DNA of 5,391 nt from Pseudomonadales bacterium (GCA_022448765.1 JAKUTI010000191.1:1-5391); one strand, 5' to 3'. Shown: positions 1 to 5,391, counted from the stretch's first letter. Notes: generated from the sequence alone by a model not told the origin. Translations and numbers: made by a program.

Positions 1-226
1 CTCGTTGGCCTCCCTCCGCTTGATACCGTAAATCGTTACCGGCGCTAAAACCACGACCCTCTCCGGTGATAATGGCAACCCAAAGATCGTCGTCATTCTG
101 GAATTCGTCAAAAACTTCGCCCAGCTCAGCGTTTGCCGGCGGGTGCAGGGCATTCAACCTTTCAGGCCGATTGAGTTTTACGGTCAACACATGATCTGTC
201 TTTTCGATATTACAAAATTCGGGCAT
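1..226 (-). CDS. Enoyl-CoA hydratase/isomerase (crotonase) family protein, N-terminal part
   Basis: Only the first 75 codons are present; the gene continues past the left edge. The translation opens MPEFCNIEKTDHVLTVKLNR and has the crotonase layout: a beta-strand pair, the N-R-P-E-R-L-N-A-L segment (residues 19-27), which supplies one oxyanion-hole amide, then a beta-strand WVAIITG (49-55) leading into GFSAGNDL (59-66), which supplies the second. Family members hydrate, isomerise or otherwise transform acyl-CoA thioesters in the cytoplasm. The catalytic acids that separate hydratases from isomerases, dehydratases or hydrolases lie further downstream, outside the window, so the reaction cannot be named. 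The HPPANAEL segment (28-35) and SAGND (rather than the commoner AGAD) are subfamily details. The start is supported by a strong ribosome-binding site just upstream. It shares its strand with the symporter gene 171 bases upstream, but shared transcription is uncertain. Confidence 0.9.
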   Translation of the reverse strand, partial: MPEFCNIEKTDHVLTVKLNRPERLNALHPPANAELGEVFDEFQNDDDLWVAIITGEGRGFSAGNDLRYQAEGGQR

Positions 227-230
227 GTTC

Positions 231-237
231 CCTCCCT
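231..237 (-). promoter_or_regulatory. Strong Shine-Dalgarno site of the crotonase gene
   Basis: On the minus strand AGGGAGG sits four bases before the ATG at 226-224. It fixes the start codon and indicates efficient independent initiation. No good sigma70 promoter could be assigned in the 171 bases between this gene and the symporter gene. Confidence 0.7.
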
Positions 238-397
238 AACATGTTGTAGTTTCCATCCGGTCGGTGCGGGCTTGTTCTGATAGCCGGTATCCCAATACGC
301 GCCGGGCAAGGGAGTAGTTTGTCCATTGCATCGGACCCTCGTCAAGCGAGCGAAAAAGTTGGATTGGTTTCGGAGAACGCGAACTTGCCGGTACGAC

Positions 398-1618
398 CTA
401 AGTGAGGTCTGCGTGTCGATCGATCACGACACAACCAACTAGGTCGCCAAGAACGTTCGCTGCGGTTCGGATCGTGTCGAGAGGCCGTTCGACCAAAAGT
501 AGTATCAGGATGCCTTCCAGGGGTATCCCCACGGCGAGGAGCACCATTTGCATACCGGCCATGGATCCTGAAGGGATACCGGGTGCGCCGATTGACGCGA
601 GCATGGCAACGATGAACACCGTGACGGTCGCCATGGTACTTAGGTCAAGCCCGAAGAGGTACGCAAGAAAGATGGCTGCGATGCCCTCAAAAAGAGCTGT
701 TCCATCCATGTTGATGGTCGCGCCGAGAGGAAGTACGAAACTCGACGTGGTCGAGCTAACCCCGAGATCGTTAGCGGCCTGAAAACTGACCGGAAGCGTG
801 GCAGCACTGGATGAGCTTGATAATGCAACCACGACTGGGCGGAAGGCCTTCTTTGCTAAGACGAAGGGATGGGTACGACCGGCGAACCAACCAATGGACG
901 GTAGGATGATTGCCATGTGCAGTATCGTGGTAGCGATTACGACGCCAGAAAATGCGGCCAGCTGTCCAATTAGCGTTGAATTTGCGTTGGTCGTCATTTC
1001 ATAGACGATGCCTACAATCCCGAGGGGTACCATCCACACGGCCCAACTAGCTAATTTGTAGATTCCACCGGTGATTTCATGGATCGATGTTTTGACGGTG
1101 CTGTCGCTAGGAAGGACTATCAGCAGCGCCAGTCCGAGGACGATACTGTTGGTTACTATTCCAAGAATATTGAGGTTCGTCAGGGCGGCGAACGGATTAA
1201 CAAACATTTGTGCTAACAGATTACCTACCAGATCCGAGAATGCGTTGTCCGAAGCGCTGATCAAGGTGGCGTTTGTCGACGCGGTTTCGATCGCACCAAG
1301 GGGGGGCGCGCTGGTCCATGGGTGGAAAACAAAAACGACCGTCAGTCCGAGCGCGATGGCGAAGGCCGTGGTTACTACGTAATAGACAACGGTCAGCGTT
1401 CCGATTCGACGCAGTTGCTTGGCAGCATCCAAACGAAGTATCCCGGATAGCACCGAGAAAAAAACTAGCGGCGCGACAATCATTTTGAGCACGGATAAGA
1501 AAAGATTCTTGAATAACGCTGCGGATTCCAGCAGCCACGGGGTGCTCGGGAATGCCCAAGCAAGTGCAAACCCGACCAACGCAGCCATAAGGACGGTGGG
1601 AAAGAGATACCTGTCCAT
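398..1618 (-). CDS. DAACS-family sodium/proton:acidic amino acid (glutamate/aspartate-type) symporter
   Basis: This 406-residue inner-membrane transporter has the full architecture of the dicarboxylate/amino acid:cation symporter family, at the normal length. Visible elements in order: hydrophobic N-terminal helices; a TM3 cation segment with Y80, T83, T84; the serine-rich HP1 tip LSSSSSAATLP (266-276); the TM7 motif NMDGT (303-307); the HP2 tip GAPGIPSG (344-351); and TM8 with D381, R384, N388, D392. By recalled alignment to GltPh, D381 matches D394 (substrate amino group), R384 matches R397 (side-chain carboxylate), and N303, D305, N388 and D392 match sodium ligands. This favours acidic amino-acid uptake; DctA-type dicarboxylate carriers, as I recall, have Ser at the D394 position. 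E311 lies at the proton-carrier position of mammalian EAATs. An in-frame TAG ten codons upstream with no alternative start between fixes the ATG; the ribosome-binding site is weak. No T-tailed terminator was found downstream. C4-dicarboxylate transport remains possible. Confidence 0.93.
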   Translation of the reverse strand: MDRYLFPTVLMAALVGFALAWAFPSTPWLLESAALFKNLFLSVLKMIVAPLVFFSVLSGILRLDAAKQLRRIGTLTVVYYVVTTAFAIALGLTVVFVFHPWTSAPPLGAIETASTNATLISASDNAFSDLVGNLLAQMFVNPFAALTNLNILGIVTNSIVLGLALLIVLPSDSTVKTSIHEITGGIYKLASWAVWMVPLGIVGIVYEMTTNANSTLIGQLAAFSGVVIATTILHMAIILPSIGWFAGRTHPFVLAKKAFRPVVVALSSSSSAATLPVSFQAANDLGVSSTTSSFVLPLGATINMDGTALFEGIAAIFLAYLFGLDLSTMATVTVFIVAMLASIGAPGIPSGSMAGMQMVLLAVGIPLEGILILLLVERPLDTIRTAANVLGDLVGCVVIDRHADLT

Positions 1619-1717
1619 CGACGAACTACCAGACCACTCAGCGTGCTAGTTTACCGCGTATACCTCATGGTGATGGCCGCACACTGGGGGTTGGGGTCTT
1701 GGACTCTAAGTTGGAGC

Positions 1718-1747
1718 TTGGTAGAAGTTCGGTGAGGAAGGTATAAC
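1718..1747 (+). promoter_or_regulatory. Candidate sigma70 promoter for the lol operon
   Basis: TTGGTA (1718-1723, 4 of 6 matches to TTGACA) is separated by 18 bases from TATAAC (1742-1747, 5 of 6 matches to TATAAT). Transcription would begin near 1754, leaving a leader of about 150 bases before lolC that includes the inverted repeat and small ORF described separately. A second -10-like box, TATGAT, lies at 1770-1775 but has no matching -35. The region is divergent with the symporter gene, for which no good minus-strand promoter was identified. Read by eye only. Confidence 0.35.
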
Positions 1748-1774
1748 CCGACATCTATTGAGAGTTGAATATGA

Positions 1775-1793
1775 TTAACTATTTGATAGTTAA
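1775..1793. repeat. Perfect 8-bp inverted repeat (candidate operator or leader hairpin)
   Basis: TTAACTAT and ATAGTTAA are exact reverse complements separated by TTG, giving a 19-base dyad in the divergent region between the symporter and lolC. It abuts the TATGAT box (1770-1775) and its last bases overlap the AAAGG (1792-1796) in front of the small ORF at 1802. The size and AT-rich symmetry suit a dimeric helix-turn-helix regulator; as RNA it would be a weak stem with a three-base loop. No regulator gene is present in the window, so a cognate protein cannot be named. Confidence 0.55.
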
Positions 1794-1801
1794 AGGTAAA
1801 A

Positions 1802-1960
1802 ATGAGTATTCACAAAGGAGTGGGAAACGACGTGGTTCCTACAAGCAACGACAGTCATCACCGATTCGTGGTCCAGGCCGCTGACTTCCACCAAGAACTT
1901 TTCGATGTTTCGGCCGCTATCCGTCAATATCGGTACGCGTTATGCAAGATCCTCGAATAG
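1802..1960 (+). CDS. Possible 52-residue leader ORF overlapping the start of lolC
   Basis: An ATG at 1802 has AAAGG five bases upstream and opens 52 codons (MSIHKGVGND to YALCKILE) ending in TAG at 1958-1960, inside lolC but in a different frame. An inner GTG at 1832 has its own AAAGGAG at 1814-1820, eleven bases upstream. No domain, signal peptide, membrane segment or known leader-peptide signature is recognisable. It deserves listing because its initiation signals look better than those of lolC itself, so ribosomes translating it would cross the lolC start at 1905. It may equally be a chance ORF within the lolC leader. No function is assigned. Confidence 0.25.
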   Translation: MSIHKGVGNDVVPTSNDSHHRFVVQAADFHQELFDVSAAIRQYRYALCKILE

Positions 1961-3134
1961 CCATCTCGCCCTAGTTACGTTGGTCGCATTGATCGGCCTC
2001 GCATTGTCCGTTTCGGTCCTTCTATTTGTGCAAGGTGTTGTCGCCGGGTTTGAGAGAGAACTTACGAATCGGATCCTGGGCGTCATCCCACACGTGACGG
2101 TTCGAGCACGCGAATCGATCGCAACGCCGGCTGAATTAGGGGCGCGCATAGGCGAAATGGCGCATGTGGAAGGCTACGCGTCCGTGATCGAAGGACACGC
2201 GCTGTTGTCAGTTGGTCAGAAGGTTCGAGGTGTAACGATCAATGGGATCGAGCCCGAACAGTATCGTCAGGTTTCGCGTATACACCAATACATTCGAGGG
2301 ACCGATGATATTGCGCTAGCGCCGGGTGAATATGGGATCGTTGTTGGCCGCAAACTTGCCGATGAGTTGGGTTTGATGATGGGTAGTCGAGCGACAGTAG
2401 TGCTCCCTGATGTCACGGTAACCCCGCTCGGTGTGCTACCGCGTCAAAAGTCGTTTTTCGTTCGAGGGATATTGAATACCGGGTCTGAGCTTGATCAGCG
2501 TCAAGTCTTTATTCACCGAATCGATGCCGCGACATTGTATCGATTAAACGAGGGCGTTCATTCCGTCAAACTGCGCCTTGATGACCCGTTGCGGGCCCGC
2601 AATGTTCGGTTTGAGATACTCGCGGACGTGAGTGACAAATTCACGGTATCCACTTGGTTTCAAACATATGGTGCCCTTTACAGCGCGATTAGGGCCCAGA
2701 AAGCCATGATGCTCCTCCTGCTTTCCTTGTTGGTTGCTGTGGCTTCCGTCAATCTTGTCTCGAGCCTGGTGATGATCGTTAGTGAACGTCGCGGCGATAT
2801 TGCGATCTTACGGACGATGGGTAGCAAACGATCGCTGCTTATCGCGACGTTTGTGTTTCTGGGGATGGCCATTTCAGGAGTTGGCGTCACCGTGGGAATC
2901 GGACTCGGTTATTTTCTGGGGCTGTTCGCTGAGGCCGGCTTTCCAGTCCTCGAGGGTTTCCTTGGAGTCGAGCTCATGGGCGAATACGTGGTAGACACGC
3001 TGCCTTTCGCATTAGCCCCAGCAGACGTTGGGAACGTTGTTGGTATTTCAGGATTGCTTACGTTGTTGGCAACTTTGTATCCGGCATGGCGGGCGAGTTC
3101 GTCGAATCCTACCGAAGCGCTGCAGCATGAGTAA
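1905..3134 (+). CDS. lolC: Lipoprotein-releasing ABC transporter permease LolC (LolC/LolE family)
   Basis: This 409-residue inner-membrane protein is one of two permeases of the Lol complex, which lifts outer-membrane lipoproteins out of the inner membrane and delivers them to LolA. It has the family layout: TM1 (about 20-47); the conserved junction GFERELTNRILGVIPH (48-63); a large periplasmic domain to about residue 265; TM2 (268-292); the cytoplasmic coupling segment ERRGDIAILRTMG (294-306), which contacts LolD; TM3 (about 311-340); TM4 (about 374-398); and a C-terminal YPAWRASSSNPTEAL (392-406). Residues 174-188 (PLGVLPRQKSFFVRG) resemble the LolC hook that binds LolA. The ATG at 1905 is the only ATG, GTG or TTG in this frame after an in-frame TGA at 1803-1805, yet its ribosome-binding site is poor (AAGAA at 1893-1897). 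Its stop overlaps lolD by 8 bases. The family call is firm; C versus E is less certain, because the segment before TM2 is LolE-like. Confidence 0.92.
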   Translation: MFRPLSVNIGTRYARSSNSHLALVTLVALIGLALSVSVLLFVQGVVAGFERELTNRILGVIPHVTVRARESIATPAELGARIGEMAHVEGYASVIEGHALLSVGQKVRGVTINGIEPEQYRQVSRIHQYIRGTDDIALAPGEYGIVVGRKLADELGLMMGSRATVVLPDVTVTPLGVLPRQKSFFVRGILNTGSELDQRQVFIHRIDAATLYRLNEGVHSVKLRLDDPLRARNVRFEILADVSDKFTVSTWFQTYGALYSAIRAQKAMMLLLLSLLVAVASVNLVSSLVMIVSERRGDIAILRTMGSKRSLLIATFVFLGMAISGVGVTVGIGLGYFLGLFAEAGFPVLEGFLGVELMGEYVVDTLPFALAPADVGNVVGISGLLTLLATLYPAWRASSSNPTEALQHE

Positions 3135-3816
3135 CGTCTTGTCGGCTCAAAATCTCAGTAAACGGTTCGTTGACGGCGAACGGGAATTGGGTGTTCTCAA
3201 CGGGGCGGACTTAGAGGTGAAGGCTGGAGAGCGAGTCGCAATAGTGGGGCGCTCCGGATCCGGCAAGAGTACCTTGTTGCACATACTTGCCGGTTTAACC
3301 GACCCGGACGTCGGTGAGGTCAGGGTTGCTGGTCAAAGCATGACAAACGCTTCGAGTGACGTGCGGGCAGCCATTCGCAATCGTCACATGGGCTTTGTCT
3401 ATCAATTTCACCATCTGTTACCCGAGTTTTCCGCCTTAGAAAACGTAGCAATGCCACTAATTGTTTCGGGTCGCGCGTTGAGTGAATCGAAGCAACGTGC
3501 GACGAGCTTATTGGCTGCCGTTGATCTGGCGGAGCGTCTTGGTCACCGTCCGCATCAACTTTCGGGTGGTGAACGGCAGCGGGTTGCGGTAGCCCGCGCA
3601 ATGGCCACGGAACCCGACATCCTGTTGGCCGACGAACCCACAGGTAATCTTGATCGAGAAAACGCAATTCAAGTGCTGAGGCTGATGGAGAGCATGAGTG
3701 AAGATACGGGGACCGCCTTTGTCGTGGTGACCCATGACGCTTCGGTTGCGGACAAGATGAGCTGCTCGTTTGTTTTGGAAGACGGAAAGTTGAATGCACG
3801 ACCGATTGCCCAATAA
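3127..3816 (+). CDS. lolD: Lipoprotein-releasing system ATP-binding protein LolD
   Basis: This 229-residue cytoplasmic ATPase drives lipoprotein release as a dimer bound to the two permeases. All ABC motifs are intact: Walker A GRSGSGKST (41-49), Q-loop Q93, signature LSGGERQ (145-151), Walker B ILLAD with catalytic E170 (165-170), D-loop GNLD (173-176) and switch H203. The Q-loop context YQFHHLLPEFSALENV (92-107) is characteristic of LolD and separates it from MacB, FtsE or other close relatives. The frame is open upstream to 3028, but the ATG at 3127, overlapping the lolC stop by 8 bases (ATGAGTAA), gives the normal LolD N-terminus and length. No strong Shine-Dalgarno precedes it, so translational coupling to lolC is likely. 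Its own end overlaps the downstream permease gene by 23 bases. Confidence 0.97.
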   Translation: MSNVLSAQNLSKRFVDGERELGVLNGADLEVKAGERVAIVGRSGSGKSTLLHILAGLTDPDVGEVRVAGQSMTNASSDVRAAIRNRHMGFVYQFHHLLPEFSALENVAMPLIVSGRALSESKQRATSLLAAVDLAERLGHRPHQLSGGERQRVAVARAMATEPDILLADEPTGNLDRENAIQVLRLMESMSEDTGTAFVVVTHDASVADKMSCSFVLEDGKLNARPIAQ

Positions 3817-4996
3817 ATTTTTCCCCTCGGTTTGGATTTCGTTTCGGTATCTCGTCCGAAGGAACAACATCTATGCGGCTTTGATCAACTGGGTCACTTT
3901 GTTGGGACTTGTTCTCGGAGTCACGATTCTCACCGTGGTGACCAGCGTCATGAACGGATTTGATCAAGAGATTAAAGACCGCCTTCTCGGAGTGGTACCA
4001 CACGTCTATATTGAGACGAGGGTCCTATCTGCTGCCGATAGAGCCTTATTGGAAACGCCTACCGTGGTCGGTGTTGAGCGTTTATATCAGGGCGAGGCGA
4101 TGATTTCCCGGTCGGGGTTAGCCCAGGCCGTAAAGATATACGGTATCCAACCGACAGACGGAGGCGGTTTCATTGCCGATTCGCTGGTTTCGGGATCGCT
4201 TTCGTTGTTAACGGGAGCAGGTATCGCTCTAGGAGAACCCCTCGCGCGGTCGATGGGTTTCTCGCTGGGCGACCCGATCATTCTAGTGTTTCCACAACCC
4301 ACTGGATCGGGAGTCATTCCATCGATTCAACGTTTTCAGCTTGTCGCAACATTCTCTGTTGGGGCCGATCCAGACTACCAGTTGGCTCTCATAGATATTG
4401 CGCGGGTCGAAGAGTTAGGGATGACAAATGCAGGCACGTCGGGCTGGAGGGTAACTTTGGCTGACCCTTTGTCCGTAGGGTCGGATTCTTTGCCTTTCGA
4501 ATCACCGGCACGTACTTGGGCTGAAGAATTCGGCGAATTGTTTCGTGCCATCCAAATCGAAAAAGGGATCATGTTCGCGCTGTTGGCGCTGATTGTGGGA
4601 ATAGCCGCGTTCAATATGCTTTCCGGCCAAGCGTTATTGGTGAACGATAAACGGGCAGACATTGCCATCTTAGGGACTATGGGTGCTCGGTGTAGGACGA
4701 TTGTCTCGATTTTTTTGGTTCAGGGGCTTTTCCTTTCTACGATCGGGATTGGGCTAGGTCTACTGCTAGGAGTCACCATTGCAGCGCATGCCGATACGAT
4801 TGTTGTATTGCTCGAGGCGATGACGGGCACAAGCATGATCGAAGGAACTTACTTTTCGGTGGTTCCTTCTGAAATTGAAGCTGGCGATCTTGTCGTAATC
4901 GCACTGCTCTCCTTCACTTTATGTTCAGCTGCCGTGATTCGTCCCACGTTGTTAGCGGCCAAGGCCAATCCTGCGGTCGAATTGCACTCACGATAA
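3794..4996 (+). CDS. lolE: Lipoprotein-releasing ABC transporter permease LolE (LolC/LolE family)
   Basis: This 400-residue second permease is paralogous to the first. It shows TM1 (about 25-52), the junction MNGFDQEIKDRLLGVVPH (53-70), a periplasmic domain to about residue 255, TM2 (260-283), coupling segment NDKRADIAILGTMG (284-297), TM3 (about 302-330) and TM4 (about 364-382). The segment GELFRAIQIEKGIM (247-260) and a GWRV/DPL stretch (217-225) recall E. coli LolC, while GTYFSVVPSEIE (351-362) recalls LolE, so the name rests largely on position. A hook-like GVIPSIQRF lies at 173-181. The usual YPA..A near the C-terminus is altered to RPTLLAAKANPAVEL (383-397). GGAAAG (3784-3789) precedes the ATG by four bases, and the gene begins within lolD, so it is surely co-transcribed and probably coupled. 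Confidence 0.9.
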   Translation: MHDRLPNKFFPSVWISFRYLVRRNNIYAALINWVTLLGLVLGVTILTVVTSVMNGFDQEIKDRLLGVVPHVYIETRVLSAADRALLETPTVVGVERLYQGEAMISRSGLAQAVKIYGIQPTDGGGFIADSLVSGSLSLLTGAGIALGEPLARSMGFSLGDPIILVFPQPTGSGVIPSIQRFQLVATFSVGADPDYQLALIDIARVEELGMTNAGTSGWRVTLADPLSVGSDSLPFESPARTWAEEFGELFRAIQIEKGIMFALLALIVGIAAFNMLSGQALLVNDKRADIAILGTMGARCRTIVSIFLVQGLFLSTIGIGLGLLLGVTIAAHADTIVVLLEAMTGTSMIEGTYFSVVPSEIEAGDLVVIALLSFTLCSAAVIRPTLLAAKANPAVELHSR

Positions 4997-5058
4997 TCAG
5001 CTCAAAGGGTGATCCCGTCTGCACGTATGGTGCAATGAATGAATGTGGATCGATAATG

Positions 5059-5101
5059 CCCCAGGACTGGTCAACCGGGGTAAACGGTGCCGTTTTCGTT
5101 T
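5059..5101 (+). terminator. Candidate terminator of the lol operon (tandem hairpins)
   Basis: The first hairpin pairs CCCC (5059-5062) and GG (5064-5065) with CC-GGGG (5075-5080), leaving a bulged A and a nine-base loop. The second follows at once: AAACG (5082-5086) pairs with CGTTT (5091-5095) around GTGC, running into TTTTCGTTT (5093-5101). The interrupted T-tract and short second stem make it a weak intrinsic terminator. It lies 62 bases after the lolE stop and before the galU promoter signals, where termination is expected. Confidence 0.4.
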
Positions 5102-5167
5102 CATTGATTGCAGTTGGATAACAGAAACGCCTCGCAAAGTGGCGATCGCAATAGTCAAAACGGGTCT

Positions 5168-5211
5168 AAACGTCCACTAGGGGTCCCTCCGCGAGTGAGA
5201 AAAACGTCCAC
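5168..5211 (+). repeat. 10-bp direct repeat upstream of the galU promoter
   Basis: AAACGTCCAC occurs exactly at 5168-5177 and 5202-5211, 34 bases apart start to start, roughly three helical turns. The second copy ends where a -35 element would sit for the TATAAT at 5234-5239. The arrangement suits tandem binding of an activator, but no regulator can be identified. Confidence 0.45.
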
Positions 5212-5233
5212 GCAGGAATTAGCGTCGTACCCT

Positions 5234-5239
5234 TATAAT
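5234..5239 (+). promoter_or_regulatory. galU: Candidate -10 element of the galU promoter
   Basis: TATAAT is a perfect sigma70 -10 match, followed by G. At 17-base spacing the -35 position (5211-5216) reads CGCAGG, with essentially no match to TTGACA, and there is no TGn extension. Transcription would start near 5246, leaving about 64 bases of leader before galU. A perfect -10 without a -35 beside a direct repeat suggests activator dependence, though a chance TATAAT cannot be excluded. Confidence 0.45.
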
Positions 5240-5298
5240 GACGCAGGTCGATCACCAATCGTGTTCTATCGATCTCGCGGATTGAATGCGAAACGGAC

Positions 5299-5302
5299 GA
5301 GG
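5299..5302 (+). promoter_or_regulatory. galU: Shine-Dalgarno site of galU
   Basis: GAGG lies seven bases before the ATG at 5310 and supports that start. A second ATG at 5306 overlaps out of frame and reads only Met-His-Val-Lys before a TAA at 5318-5320, so initiation there would be unproductive. Confidence 0.6.
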
Positions 5303-5309
5303 CGAATGC

Positions 5310-5391
5310 ATGTTAAATAAGTGTCTCTTTCCGGTTGCCGGCTACGGCACTCGGTTCTTGCCAGCGACTAAAGCGATGCCAAAAGAGATGT
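5310..5391 (+). CDS. galU: UTP-glucose-1-phosphate uridylyltransferase GalU, N-terminal part
   Basis: Only the first 27 codons are present; the gene continues past the right edge. They encode an N-terminus typical of GalU: a first beta-strand CLFPVAG (5-11) running into the nucleotide-binding loop GYGTRFLPATK (11-21) and then PKEM (24-27). GalU joins UTP and glucose-1-phosphate to give UDP-glucose, the cytoplasmic precursor for LPS core, capsule and other polysaccharide sugars. The G-x-G-T-R loop contacts the nucleotide and K25 lies in the conserved P-K-E-M motif. The spelling is close to Pseudomonas-type GalU as remembered. The related thymidylyltransferase RmlA has a different sequence after the GTR loop, so GalU is favoured. 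The gene appears to have its own promoter. Confidence 0.93.
   Translation, partial: MLNKCLFPVAGYGTRFLPATKAMPKEM

Larger units (their letters stand above)
4997..5309 (+). other. Intergenic region between lolE and galU
   Basis: This 313-base stretch has no convincing gene. The left part holds small dyads: TGCAC/GTGCA around a five-base loop (5020-5034), then the tandem hairpins at 5059-5101 listed as a candidate terminator. The right part holds a 10-bp direct repeat and the TATAAT box of the presumed galU promoter. A 70-codon reading frame from a TTG at 5108 reaches 5320, but it has no ribosome-binding site, crosses the promoter elements and resembles no known protein. No tRNA cloverleaf or recognisable small RNA was seen. 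Confidence 0.6.

Noticed and set aside
355..385. Possible minus-strand terminator after the symporter (AAGTT...AACTT followed by TTTTT)
   Set aside because: The stem is only five AT-rich pairs with a 21-base loop, too weak to call.
241..397. A minus-strand TTGACG as a -35 for the crotonase gene
   Set aside because: The sequence 17-19 bases downstream (ACAAAC and neighbours) is a poor -10, so no promoter was assigned.
1685..1721. G-rich stretch with repeated TTGG as a G-quadruplex or repeat element
   Set aside because: Only two runs reach four or more G; the others are GG with uneven spacing, so any structure would be weak.
3028..3126. N-terminal extension of LolD from an upstream in-frame ATG
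   Set aside because: The extra 33 residues lie within lolC coding sequence and exceed the normal LolD length; the ATG at 3127 gives the standard N-terminus.
3320..4003. A 227-codon minus-strand open frame opposite lolD and lolE
   Set aside because: It lies antisense to two well-conserved genes, has no recognisable domain and reads as low-complexity Arg/Ser/Pro/His typical of a shadow frame.
5142..5149. GCGATCGC, the cyanobacterial HIP1 octamer
   Set aside because: A single copy in over 5 kb is expected by chance, and the gene content points to a proteobacterium.
5108..5320. A 70-codon plus-strand ORF overlapping the galU start
   Set aside because: It starts at TTG without a Shine-Dalgarno, runs through the TATAAT box and direct repeat, and resembles nothing known.

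Overview
The window reads as ordinary chromosomal DNA of a proteobacterium, most likely a gammaproteobacterium. This is an inference from gene content: a complete lipoprotein-release (Lol) ABC operon implies a Gram-negative envelope, and the first 27 residues of GalU at the right edge (CLFPVAGYGTRFLPATK, then a PKEM motif) resemble the Pseudomonas-type GalU N-terminus as I remember it. No mobile element, CRISPR array, tRNA, rRNA or phage gene is visible.

Layout. Positions 1-226 (minus) hold the N-terminal 75 codons of a crotonase-family enoyl-CoA hydratase/isomerase that runs off the left edge. After a 171-base gap with no convincing terminator, 398-1618 (minus) encodes a full-length DAACS-family (glutamate/aspartate-type) cation symporter. 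From 1619 to 1904 there is a divergent intergenic region with a candidate plus-strand promoter, a perfect 8-bp inverted repeat and a possible 52-codon small ORF that runs out of frame into the next gene. Positions 1905-4996 (plus) form a tightly overlapping three-gene operon: permease, ATPase, permease (lolC-lolD-lolE). A 313-base gap follows, with tandem hairpins that could end the lol transcript, a 10-bp direct repeat, and a perfect TATAAT -10 box lacking a recognisable -35. At 5310 galU begins and runs off the right edge.

How the genes work together. The three lol genes form one machine. The two FtsX-type permeases and a LolD dimer extract outer-membrane lipoproteins from the inner membrane and hand them to the periplasmic chaperone LolA. 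Overlaps of 8 and 23 bases suggest translational coupling. The flanking genes (fatty-acid/CoA metabolism, acidic amino-acid uptake, UDP-glucose synthesis) have no evident functional link to Lol and appear to be separate transcription units.

I did not find an undescribed system. The points most worth a second look are the mixed LolC/LolE character of the two permeases, the palindrome plus small ORF ahead of lolC, the EAAT-like residue pattern of the symporter, and the repeat-flanked, probably activator-dependent galU promoter.
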